Assembly (NCBI GenBank): GCA_027704905.1
Contig: CM051004.1
Coordinates: forward strand, 15,013,164 to 15,077,163
Source of the DNA: Muraenolepis orangiensis
Taxonomy: Eukaryota > Chordata > Actinopteri > Gadiformes > Muraenolepididae
Length of the DNA: 64,000 bases
Direction of reading: 5' to 3'
Positions 12,050 to 33,437 of the stretch are shown here, in pieces; the first letter of the stretch is position 1, and each line of letters starts with the position of its first letter. The notes beneath the pieces were generated by a model. The model was not told where the DNA came from. It saw only the letters and a list, made by a program, of their open reading frames with translations, and ran no database searches. The translations under genes were made by a program, and so were the position numbers.

Positions 12050-12404
12050 ACTAGCGACTAACCACTGGCCTGTACTACAGTACAGGCCAGTGGTTAGTCG
12101 CTAAATAGAGCCATCTACTGGCCAAATAACGTTATTGCAGCCATTTGAGGGGAATCGCAAAACGAATCGGTAGCCAACTTCAGCCTTGTCGAAAACAAAC
12201 ATATGCAGACCAAGACAAACACGTTTGAATGCTTTGTGTGTTTTCATAAGTGATCACATTTTTAGGCTAGAGTGGGACCCCCACCTGCTAAGGATGTACA
12301 ATGAAAACATGAGGCCACAGAATCTGATAAAGGTTTTATTTTGATGTGTTCGAGTCTTCAGATATAATATTGTGTTCAAGAGTACAGACCGACCCATTGC
12401 TTAC
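12050..12404. other. Palindrome spacer, first copy
   Basis: Not mirrored, so it is the true centre. A part near 12262-12330 (GCTAGAGTGGGACCCCCACC) resembles 32828-32910 downstream of gene C in the same orientation. No ORF of note. Confidence 0.75.
12052..12103. repeat. 52-bp near-perfect palindrome
   Basis: Arms of 25 bp (TAGCGACTAACCACTGGCCT and onward) around a 2-nt centre. It lies at the left edge of the spacer and could extrude as a cruciform. A second copy is at 18786-18837. Confidence 0.9.
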
Positions 12405-13610
12405 ACACTACCAGTGAATGCTTAAACACAAGCATCAAAACCTTAATGCCCATTGTAGCCATTCCTTAAACCAAGCCACCTACAGTAGAAACACATTTTC
12501 TGCGCTGCACTTGAGTTGCAATTGTGCAACATACTCCTTACAAAACACTACACACTGTTTCTTATCTTAGACCCTTCATTTATAATTAAATCTCACTTAT
12601 ATTCAAGACACTTAGACACTAGTAGACACTTCTATTCAAAATATGAAAAACACTTTGGGGAAATTGGGGCACACACACTCACCAGACACACAAACACACA
12701 CACATACACACACACACACACACACACAAAAACACCTGCAAACACCTGAAAACACCTGACAGCAGGGTTTTGCATCAGTGTACATAGCTAAATGAAATGT
12801 TGTTGGGTTCTGATTGCAGAGTTTAATTGTGACATATAAGTCAGATGCTTAGCTCCAAGTGTTGTGTCTTATGTGGCTTGTGTGTGAGTTTTGAAACAAT
12901 TAGCCAAATTTCGCACAATGTATGTAAGCAATGGCTGATAAATAACTGCAATAACGTCTTTAATAACAATCGTAGATTCCCTAAATGTTAGCATGCCATT
13001 TTTATTACCTCCGCCCTTGAAGGTCCATCGGGAGCACAGGGAGTTTTCCCGGTGGGCTACTGGGTCAGTGGGCCGGTAATCGGTATAAAAAACATAATTT
13101 TTTACTATAGTTTCACTAGTAGTAGCTGGCCAATTAACTTTGTTTGTTTGTCTGTTTACACAAAAAGTTAAGGTACGGAATTTAGGATTTATTTTACCAA
13201 AGTAAGCATATTGTAGAGATGGATGGTGGTTTAGGGATCTCGTCTCGTCGAGTTTGGTTTGAGAGATCAGATTGCAAGTGGACAGCGTTAGAAGGCGAGT
13301 TCAAGATTCAAGATTTAAGATGTTTAATTGAAATTTGAAAGTACAATGGAATGCTTACTCCCCATTCCCTCCTGCAGTATGAATTTCCTACAACAATACT
13401 ATACTAAACTATAGTTTGGAGAGTGGCTTCAACGTGGTGTGGCACACAGGCGGTAGGGCTTGGGACAGCGAGTTGTCGCAAATATGGAGTCCAGGCTGAG
13501 CTTTTCTCCCGGGGGAGCAGAGAAAGAAAACCTTTGAAGGAGGGAGGTGAAGAAAAGATAGAGCTCCATTCTGGCCAGCTGTTCCCCAGGACACACACGC
13601 TTCCCTACGA

Positions 13611-13612
<2 letters not shown>

Positions 13613-13705
<93 letters not shown>
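13613..13705 (-). repeat. (CA)n, intron 8 acceptor tract of partial copy
   Basis: About 93 nt; the corresponding tract in gene B is about 99 nt. It lies directly upstream (in gene sense) of exon 9. Confidence 0.85.
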
Positions 13706-13708
<3 letters not shown>

Positions 13709-14014
13709 CTGTACATCAGGTAATTTGTTATTCCAACGTGAATTGAATAATCTAGTAAACTAACAAAGAAATATGCATATACATAGAAAATACATTTCCT
13801 GCAATAAATGTGGTGAGAACTGTAGTGTAAAAGGTTGTCCTGTATGGTAAGTAGTAGAAATGATGTGTGAAGTGTTGTAAGTATTAGAAGAAGTATAAGC
13901 ATGACAATTATAGTAGTAGAATATAATACACAAATATACAAAACTGGTATAAAACTAAAACTTACATCTCAAGCATAAAATATATCAAAAAAAGTTGTTT
14001 TCATTAGTATAAAG

Positions 14015-14812
14015 CAGTGGTTCCCAACCTGGGGGGCGCGCCCCCCTTGGGGGGGCGCCAAAGATCGCAGGGGGGGCGCCAGGCCTCAGATGATTTGATT
14101 TTTTTTTTTTTTTTTTAGTTTTTTACATATAATTGTAACGCAATACATGATTGTCGCTAAAAGCCTTGTCTCTACATTACAATAAAATATAGAAATTTAT
14201 TGATTAATAAATTTTAATAAAAATTCTACAAATTAATCTGATACTCCTCCGATTCGCGCCAACATTGACGTTACTGTGTCAGCTTCTGTAGTAGTAACAG
14301 TTTGCTGTGCTTGCTAGCTAGGGGGAGAAGGGGGAGGAGGAGGAGGATGGGAAGTAGACTGAGAACGCTCTAGAAATGAGCCAGCAGATAAGGTGAATAT
14401 TTTGTCTAAAAATGTCTGAAAAACGTAAAGGAGATGACAGCTCATCTGCAATCAAAAAGAAAATGAGGACCTACCTAGAGAGCTATCTTAACTTAGGTTT
14501 CATGGAGGGAACGGACAAAACCCGCCCAGAGTGTGTGATATGCAGAGAGAAGCTAGCCAACGACAGCATGAAACCCTGCAAAATGAAGAGACACCAACAG
14601 ACCATGCACCCAGAAACGGTCGGGCGTGATCGGGACTTTTTCATAAAGAAACAACAGTTTGTTAGGGCTGGCAGCGATGTACAGAAGGCCACCGAGGCCT
14701 CTTTTGAATGTGCACTTTTAAAAGCAAAGGCAAAGTCCGGGGGGGGGGGGTGCGCAAATTCCAACAGGAGTCATTTGGGGGGGCTCTGGGTGAAAAAGGT
14801 TGGGAACCCCTG
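14015..14812 (+). mobile_element. hAT-family element with BED-finger ORF, first copy
   Basis: 798 bp with terminal inverted repeats CAGTGGTTCCCAACC and GGTTGGGAACCCCTG, flanked by the exact 8-bp target duplication GTATAAAG (14007-14014 and 14813-14820). It holds the start of a transposase-like ORF (14412 on) with a C-x-x-C...H-x4-H zinc finger (CVIC near residue 41, HQQTMH near residue 61), typical of ZBED5-like hAT proteins. The frame runs out through the TIR at 14882, so only the N-terminal domain remains and the element is non-autonomous. It is absent from the gene A arm. Confidence 0.9.
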
Positions 14813-14882
14813 GTATAAAGGATCAAAATCGTATGACTTGTTAGAGCGAAGGTTAAACAAGTCTGAAATGGTTGACGTCTAA
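14412..14882 (+). pseudogene. Truncated ZBED/hAT transposase N-terminus
   Basis: 156 codons: basic N-terminus (SEKRKGDD...IKKKMRTYLE), BED-like zinc finger, then a glycine run encoded by a G homopolymer and read-through into flanking DNA. The catalytic RNase H-like domain and the hAT dimerisation region are missing. The same ORF recurs at 21155-21625. Confidence 0.75.
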
Positions 14883-16235
14883 GCTCCAATGGTCATACTG
14901 TGTAGCTGTCTGCTCATTCACTTCCGTTATATAATACTATATTTTAAAAGTTTCATATTTTAAAAAGAATATATTCATTTAATTTGAAAAGTAACCAAAA
15001 AGCTATCGATTCCAATACAAACTGAACGTTTAAAATTGTTATTGTAATCTCTGAGGTTAATGATTGAGATTCTGTCTGGCCAATGTAAGTGTGCAGGGCT
15101 TAAGTTGTAGCCTACATGCCAGCCAATAGAGGCATGCGAGAAAGCGGTACATAAGAAGAAATGTCCCGCCCAGCAATGTTCGGCGATTTAAAAATCCCGC
15201 CTGGATGTTTTTATTTTATTTGTTGTTTCGTCCCTGTTGTTTCATCAATTCAATACTTGGTGGTGTTACAGGGGGTATAATCATACCAGCTGAAAAGGGC
15301 AGGAAGGCCTCCCTCTTTCTAGACAGGCCGTTCTGGTCCAGGAAGTGTTGAGGGTTGAAGGAGTGTGGTGTTTCCCACATAGACTCATCATGTAGAACAG
15401 AGTTCAGGGGGGCCAACACCATGGTGCCCTGTGGGAGGGATTAGAGCAATAAGGAGATCAGATGGGACCTTTTCAAAATAAAGGTTGGTTGTATTAATAA
15501 TTACTTTGGAATGGGTTTCTACCTTGGGGATGGTGTACTTTCCAAGTGGGGTGTCTCTGGTAGTCATACGGAAAACATTGAGAGGTAAGATGTTACCCAT
15601 CCTTTGGATCTCTTGTATGACAGCGTAAGTATAGGGAGTGCTGTCTCTGTCAGACATGGAGGGTTGTCTGGATGAGCCAACTACGGTATCTAGTTCAGCC
15701 TGGACCTTCTCTGCATGATCACATTAAAAGAGGATATAAATTACCCCATATGGATAAAAATATCACTGTCAGTTTATTTATTATTCAGTTCTATGGTTTG
15801 AAATGGATTGGCTCTCAGAAAAAAGAGGGTATGATGCAGAATTAGAATTTGAGATAATTATAAGATTTGAAATCATTGTGACAAGACACATCATGCTCAA
15901 TGGTCTAAAATGAATGCAACACTAACATTCCCACTTACTTTGTATGTGAGGGTAGTAGGCCATGAAGAGCAGTGCCCAATGCACAGTAGTGGTGGTGGTC
16001 TCAGTTCCAGCGACAAATAGGTCCAGTGTACAAAAACACAGGCTCTCTTTGTCAAATCTTGATTCTGAAACCTCATTCTACCAAGAACACAGAGAAAAAA
16101 CAGACAACCACCAACATAATATTAATCTAGCATAACATACACTGGTGTCACAGTCGGCATTCCTGTCACCACGCTTCCACTGCACTCAACCAGATAGCCA
16201 CGCCCTCTCATCACGTTCTGCATTCCAGTCTTCTC

Positions 16236-17235
16236 NNNNNNNNNNNNNNNNNNNNNNNNNNNNNNNNNNNNNNNNNNNNNNNNNNNNNNNNNNNNNNNNN
16301 NNNNNNNNNNNNNNNNNNNNNNNNNNNNNNNNNNNNNNNNNNNNNNNNNNNNNNNNNNNNNNNNNNNNNNNNNNNNNNNNNNNNNNNNNNNNNNNNNNNN
16401 NNNNNNNNNNNNNNNNNNNNNNNNNNNNNNNNNNNNNNNNNNNNNNNNNNNNNNNNNNNNNNNNNNNNNNNNNNNNNNNNNNNNNNNNNNNNNNNNNNNN
16501 NNNNNNNNNNNNNNNNNNNNNNNNNNNNNNNNNNNNNNNNNNNNNNNNNNNNNNNNNNNNNNNNNNNNNNNNNNNNNNNNNNNNNNNNNNNNNNNNNNNN
16601 NNNNNNNNNNNNNNNNNNNNNNNNNNNNNNNNNNNNNNNNNNNNNNNNNNNNNNNNNNNNNNNNNNNNNNNNNNNNNNNNNNNNNNNNNNNNNNNNNNNN
16701 NNNNNNNNNNNNNNNNNNNNNNNNNNNNNNNNNNNNNNNNNNNNNNNNNNNNNNNNNNNNNNNNNNNNNNNNNNNNNNNNNNNNNNNNNNNNNNNNNNNN
16801 NNNNNNNNNNNNNNNNNNNNNNNNNNNNNNNNNNNNNNNNNNNNNNNNNNNNNNNNNNNNNNNNNNNNNNNNNNNNNNNNNNNNNNNNNNNNNNNNNNNN
16901 NNNNNNNNNNNNNNNNNNNNNNNNNNNNNNNNNNNNNNNNNNNNNNNNNNNNNNNNNNNNNNNNNNNNNNNNNNNNNNNNNNNNNNNNNNNNNNNNNNNN
17001 NNNNNNNNNNNNNNNNNNNNNNNNNNNNNNNNNNNNNNNNNNNNNNNNNNNNNNNNNNNNNNNNNNNNNNNNNNNNNNNNNNNNNNNNNNNNNNNNNNNN
17101 NNNNNNNNNNNNNNNNNNNNNNNNNNNNNNNNNNNNNNNNNNNNNNNNNNNNNNNNNNNNNNNNNNNNNNNNNNNNNNNNNNNNNNNNNNNNNNNNNNNN
17201 NNNNNNNNNNNNNNNNNNNNNNNNNNNNNNNNNNN
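16236..17235. other. Assembly gap of exactly 1000 N
   Basis: A placeholder-length gap, so its true size is unknown. The sequence to its left and the sequence to its right belong to different places in the duplicated segment. Confidence 0.99.
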
Positions 17236-17529
17236 TTTTTTGATATATTTTATGCTTGAGATGTAAGTTTTAGTTTTATACCAGTTTTGTATATTTGTGT
17301 ATTATATTCTACTACTATAATTGTCATGCTTATACTTCTTCTAATACTTACAACACTTCACACATCATTTCTACTACTTACCATACAGGACAACATTTTA
17401 CACTACAGTTCTCACCACATTTATTGCAGGAAATGCATTTTCTATGTATATGCATATTTCTTTGTTAGTTTACTAGATTATTCAATTCACGTTGGAATAA
17501 CAAATTACCTGATGTACAGGTCTGTTTCT

Positions 17530-17582
<53 letters not shown>

Positions 17583-17588
17583 TCGTAG

Positions 17589-17764
17589 GGAAGCGTGTGT
17601 GTCTTGGGGAACACCTGGCCAGAATGGAGCTCTATCTTTTCTTCACCTCCCTCCTTCAAAGGTTTTCTTTCTCTGCTCCCCCGGGAGAAAAGCTCAGCCT
17701 GGACTTCATATTTGCGACAACTCGCTGTCCCAAGCCCTACCGCCTGTGTGCCACACCACGTTGA
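17589..17764 (+). pseudogene. Isolated CYP2 exon 9, gene-A-like
   Basis: Encodes the heme-loop exon (KRVCLGEHLARM to the ATPR stop), with the same residues as gene A and a 49-nt TG tract before its acceptor. The other exons would lie in the gap or do not exist. Same two explanations as for the partial copy at 13429-16077. Confidence 0.8.
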
Positions 17765-18462
17765 AGCCACTCTCCAAACTATAGTTTAGTATAGTATTGT
17801 TGTAGGAAATGCATACTGCAGGAGGGAATGGGGAGTAAGCATTCCATTGTACTTTCAAATTTCAATTAAACATCTTAAATCTTGAATCTTGAACTCGCCT
17901 TCTAACGCTGTCCACTTGCAATCTGATATCTCAAACCAAACTCGACGAGACGAGATCCCTAAACCACCATCCAACTCTACAATATGCTTACTTTTGTAAA
18001 ATAAATCCTAAATTCCGTACCTTAACTTTTTGTGTAAACAGACAAACAAACAAAGTTAATTGGCCAGCTACTACTAGTGAAACTATTAGTAAATAAATTA
18101 TGTTTTTTATACCGATTACCGGCTCACTGACCCAGTAGCCCACCGGGAAAACTCCCTGTGCTCCCGATGGACCTTCAAGGGCGGAGGTAATAAAAATGGC
18201 ATGCTAACATTTAGGGAATCTACGATTGTTATTAAAGACGTTATTGCAGTTATTTATCAGCCATTGCTTACATACATTGTGCGAAATTTGGCTAATTGTT
18301 TCAAAACTCACACACAAGCCACATAAGACACAACACTTGGAGCTAAGCATCTGACTTATATGTCACAATTAAACTCTGCAATCAGAACCCAACAAAATTT
18401 CATTTAGCTATGTACACTGATGCAAAACCCTGCTGTCAGGTGTTTTCAGGTGTTTTCAGGTG

Positions 18463-18503
<41 letters not shown>

Positions 18504-18783
18504 TGGTGAGTGTGTGTGCCCCAATTTCCCCAAAGTGTTTTTCGTATTTTGAATAGAAGTGTCTACTAGTGTCTAAGTGTCTTGAATAGAAGTGAGATTT
18601 AATTATAAATGAAGGGTCTAAGATAAGAAACAGTGTGTAGTGTTTTGTAAGGAGTATGTTGCACAATTGCAACTCAAGTGCAGCGCAGAAAATGTGTTTC
18701 TACTGTAGGTGGCTTGGTTTAAGGAATGGCTACAATGGGCATTAAGGTTTTGACACTTGTGTTTAAGCATTCACTGGTAGTGT

Positions 18784-19139
18784 ACTAGCGACTAACCACT
18801 GGCCTGTACTACAGTACAGGCCAGTGGTTAGTCGCTAAATAGAGCCATCTACTGGCCAAATAACGTTATTGCAGCCATTTGAGGGGAATCGCAAAACGAA
18901 TCGGTAGCCAACTTCAGCCTTGTCGAAAACAAACATATGCAGACCAAGACAAACACGTTTGAATGCTTTGTGTGTTTTCATAAGTGATCACATTTTTAGG
19001 CTAGAGTGGGACCCCCACCTGCTAAGGATGTACCAATGAAAACATGAGGCCACAGAATCTGATAAAGGTTTTATTTTGATGTGTTCGAGTCTTCAGATAT
19101 AATATTGTGTTCAAGAGTACAGACCGACCCATTGCTTAC
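18784..19139. other. Palindrome spacer, second copy
   Basis: Same as 12050-12404 with one single-base indel seen; contains the 52-bp palindrome at 18786-18837. Confidence 0.75.
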
Positions 19140-20059
19140 ACACTACCAGTGAATGCTTAAACACAAGCATCAAAACCTTAATGCCCATTGTAGCCATTCC
19201 TTAAACCAAGCCACCTACAGTAGAAACACATTTTCTGCGCTGCACTTGAGTTGCAATTGTGCAACATACTCCTTACAAAACACTACACACTGTTTCTTAT
19301 CTTAGACCCTTCATTTATAATTAAATCTCACTTATATTCAAGACACTTAGACACTAGTAGACACTTCTATTCAAAATATGAAAAACACTTTGGGGAAATT
19401 GGGGCACACACACTCACCAGACACACAAACACACACACATACACACACACACACACACACACAAAAACACCTGCAAACACCTGAAAACACCTGACAGCAG
19501 GGTTTTGCATCAGTGTACATAGCTAAATGAAATGTTGTTGGGTTCTGATTGCAGAGTTTAATTGTGACATATAAGTCAGATGCTTAGCTCCAAGTGTTGT
19601 GTCTTATGTGGCTTGTGTGTGAGTTTTGAAACAATTAGCCAAATTTCGCACAATGTATGTAAGCAATGGCTGATAAATAACTGCAATAACGTCTTTAATA
19701 ACAATCGTAGATTCCCTAAATGTTAGCATGCCATTTTTATTACCTCCGCCCTTGAAGGTCCATCGGGAGCACAGGGAGTTTTCCCGGTGGGCTACTGGGT
19801 CAGTGGGCCGGTAATCGGTATAAAAAACATAATTTTTTTACTAATAGTTTCACTAGTAGTAGCTGGCCAATTAACTTTGTTTGTTTGTCTGTTTACACAA
19901 AAAGTTAAGGTACGGAATTTAGGATTTATTTTACCAAAGTAAGCATATTGTAGAGATGGATGGTGGTTTAGGGATCTCGTCTCGTCGAGTTTGGTTTGAG
20001 AGATCAGATTGCAAGTGGACAGCGTTAGAAGGCGAGTTCAAGATTCAAGATTTAAGATG

Positions 20060-20155
20060 TTTAATTGAAATTTGAAAGTACAATGGAATGCTTACTCCCC
20101 ATTCCCTCCTGCAGTATGAATTTCCTACAACAATACTATACTAAACTATAGTTTG
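20060..20155 (-). repeat. LINE 3' tail forming the 3' end of gene B
   Basis: Mirror of 11043-11160. In gene sense it starts about 13 nt after the stop and carries ATTAAA at 20065-20060, a candidate poly(A) signal. Also present at about 13323-13418 behind the partial copy. Confidence 0.65.
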
Positions 20156-20165
20156 GAGAGTGGCT

Positions 20166-30601
<10,436 letters not shown>

Positions 30602-30730
30602 TTGTTATTTTCAGTGTCTGGTTGTATCGTTGTATCAAGAATGGAAGCCTTTGCTGACAGAAGATATTTGAGACCTGCATCCGGAACAAAGTCTGTATAT
30701 GTTGACCAGGTGCACAAATAAGGCCACATG
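30602..30730 (-). promoter_or_regulatory. Proximal promoter and 5' leader of gene B
   Basis: Carries the block CCTGCATCCGGAACAAAGTC (30674-30693; reverse complement of the gene A element) and the TATA-like GATATTTGA. Homology with gene A ends at 30730, so any more distal control region differs between A and B. Confidence 0.45.
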
Positions 30731-31734
30731 TTACTGTCACGTGTTTTATCCTGGCATAATAAAATTGTTGTTTTTCTCTGTTGGACTATTTCTTGTTTGA
30801 TACTTTTGTTGGATTTAGATTCTTACCCCTGGGTGTTTTTGTGTTTGTTTGGACTTCAGCCTTTTCCCCGCAGCCCATTATACAACACCCCCTGTCCATT
30901 TTGCAGTCACGTAAGTCGCTTTACACCAGTGGTATTTTTTCACACACAGTTGATAGTTCACACCTCATCTCAGTTAATTCCTTGGTGCACAATACAATGA
31001 AGACGCCTACGGGATTTGAACTCCTTTTTGCCTCCGACTCTGTCTGTACTACCAAGGGGTTCCACCAGCTACAATCCGTGTGTGGCATAACAACACATAT
31101 GCCCTTTTTTCCATAAGGCCCCATCATCAGCTGTCAATGACCGTCTTATATTGCCCTGAACTACAGGAAAAAACAGAATTTAGTTTCATTCTCTACCATA
31201 TATGCCTTCCTGATAAGGGCGTACCCATTCTAGAAGAAGATATATATAATTATACAGTATATATTGTAACCATTTATTGACATGTCAGAATTAGTTTAGA
31301 AGTTTCTCTTGACAACCAGAATATCAGGATCTGCCGGTGAGACCAATATGTATTAATGGTGTAATTGTTCTTGCTGACACAAACTAATGTTGCTCAAATG
31401 AATGAATCTGAGGGAACCAAGAGTACTTGCTTCCACCCTCACACTTTGGTCAGTCACATGGGTTTAAGAACTTGATGACGGATGTACTTTTGGAAGTTTC
31501 TAACATCTAACACATAACTCTTCTTCTTCTTCTTCTTCTTCTTCTTCTTCTTCTTCTTCTTCTTCTTCTTCTTCTTCTTCTTCTTCTCATTTTCATGTCT
31601 CTCCTTCTGTCATTTTCGTAATAATAACTTTGTTGTACATTTGTCTTACATGTATTTACTGTGAGCTATGAATTAAACACTAATTGAAAGGGATTTTTAC
31701 TTCCACACCCTTGTAATTATTCTATTCATGTGTG
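30731..31734. other. Intergenic, B to C, upstream part
   Basis: No protein family recognised. Contains a long (TTC)n run at about 31505-31587; otherwise AT-rich sequence. Confidence 0.5.
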
Positions 31735-31742
31735 GTGTAGGG

Positions 31743-32532
31743 CAGTGACGCGCGGTCAGGGGAGGCAGTGTATATATTCCCCGCCATCATGAAATGTAAA
31801 AAAAAAAAAATGATTAAAAACAAATAAATACATATTTGTCCACTGATCTGTGATAGAAATGTAATTTTTGTATGATTCCAATCATTCCAATAATTTTTAT
31901 AGTCAATATCGCTGAATTTGTGTATTTTCCTGTTCAAATCCGGGGGGGGAAGACGCAAAGGGAGGCAGCGACGAGCTGAGCCTCCTCTCGGATTGCGCAA
32001 TCCTCACAAACTGGGCTGAGCGCATCCAATTGATCTCTCTGTATGTCACCAATGGCTGTACACACTTTTATTATTATTTTATTATTATATTATTATTATG
32101 TCCTCACATTCCATAGTCTAGGTCATGTATTTCACGTATGTGTATAACATATTAGTCTTGCTGATCGGACATAACGCCGCAATGAAAAAGCAGGAAGGGA
32201 GGCAGCCAGTACCTCTGCCTCACTGAAGGGGGCGTGTGTGAGCACTGTATATAGTTTCATTTGTATTGAAGGGTTTGAATTGTGATGGCAAATTAAGAAC
32301 ACACGGAGGGTGCAGAGCGCTCTCTCTGAGCCGCTATAAATGTAACGTTCTTCTTTGGCCTGTGTGTGTGTGTAAAGAATGCTGATATGGGATATGAAAC
32401 ATAACCAGCAGTCAATGTGCAAGCAGCCAGTTGAATGGTAAATTTATGCTACTTCATTTATTCATATATTTCAAAATCTGACTAAGAAAGAGTCAGTGCC
32501 TCCCCAGCCACGAACCTCACCGCACGTCACTG
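31743..32532. mobile_element. Non-autonomous hAT-type element (790 bp)
   Basis: Starts CAGTGACGCGCGGTCAGG and ends CCGCACGTCACTG (imperfect TIRs). Flanked by the exact 8-bp target duplication GTGTAGGG at 31735-31742 and 32533-32540. Both subterminal regions contain the GGGGAGGCA / TGCCTCCCC inverted motif. No transposase ORF. Confidence 0.85.
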
Positions 32533-32540
32533 GTGTAGGG

Positions 32541-33185
32541 TTATATGAGCGGTTTTGAGGCCCATTTGCCGATAACCCCTTCTTTACCATGAGTATAAAA
32601 CAGCAACATAACAGCAACGTGGTGCAAGTTGGAAGTCTTGGAAGTCTAAGATAATAAGATAATAGTCTAATATTGTATTTCACAATGAGGCCATACCAAG
32701 GGTACTGAGGAGATTTCTGCTGTTAAATACTCCCACACATTGCCAATGTTTTTTAATAGGTGAGGTAAAAAAGAGACCGCATTTGAATACTTAATAGTAA
32801 TATCCAAACAAAAGACATGATGACATTTGTAGGCTAGAGAATGGCTAGAGTGGGACTCCCACCTGCTATACGAGGACATACAAATGAAATCACACAAACC
32901 GCGGATTCTGACGAAAAATACCATCCACCATTATTATTATTATTATATTACTATTGTTGCTTATGGTTAAACACAATTATTAGTATCTTCCTCTACTATG
33001 TTACTTTATTTGGCTTCTTTAACAACGTTATTCCCGCAAAACCAAACTGTAATCTTGTACATTTTAGAAATCCCGGCTGGACACATTTTTTTGGATTCCC
33101 AAAAAGACGACATGACAGGGAAAAAGGGGACGTCTGGTCACCCTATGTTAGAGGTTTAATTATACAAAGGCGTTTGAGAGTGGCT
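32541..33185 (-). other. Downstream flank of gene C
   Basis: Two old homologies: 32828-32910 matches the palindrome spacer, and about 32950-33030 matches 39605-39690 downstream of gene D. ATTAAA (33160-33155), about 26 nt after the stop, is shared with gene D. So the duplicated gene units included several hundred bases of 3' flank. Confidence 0.55.
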
Positions 33186-33367
33186 TCAACGTGGTGTGGC
33201 ACACAGGCGGTAGGGCTTGGGACAGCGAGTTGACAAAAATATGGAGTCCAGGCTGAGCTTTTCTCCCGGGGGAGCAGAGAAAGAAAACCTTTGAAGGAGG
33301 GAGGTGAAGAAAAGATAGAGCTCCATTCTGGCCAGCTGTTCCCCAGGACACACACGCTTCCCTACGA

Positions 33368-33437
<70 letters not shown>

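Larger units (their letters stand above)
13429..16077 (-). pseudogene. Partial CYP2 copy, exons 9 to 6 of a gene-B-like gene
   Basis: Minus-strand exon 6 (15939-16077), exon 7 (15523-15710), exon 8 (15287-15428) and exon 9 (13429-13604) match gene B in every residue that I compared. Reading frame, E-x-x-R and the heme Cys are intact. Exons 1-5 are not present because the sequence runs into the gap at 16236. It is not a decayed pseudogene: it is either an assembly duplicate of gene B or the 3' half of a further intact gene whose 5' half lies in the gap. The category here marks incompleteness only. Confidence 0.75.
10506..16235. repeat. Near-identical duplicated segment, first copy (left of gap)
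   Basis: Matches 17236-22978 with an offset that drifts only from 6730 to 6743. The drift comes mainly from (CA)n length and single-base indels. It ends exactly at the N run. Confidence 0.9.

Noticed and set aside
13429..16077. Sixth independent P450 gene
   Set aside because: Matches gene B residue for residue and stops at the gap, so it cannot be counted as a separate gene on present evidence.
16145..17266. 373-codon open frame on the plus strand
   Set aside because: Almost all of it is the run of 1000 N; the flanks are LTR leader and intron sequence.
30728..31116. Two overlapping ORFs of 90 and 111 codons
   Set aside because: No motif, signal or neighbour supports coding; AT-rich intergenic sequence.
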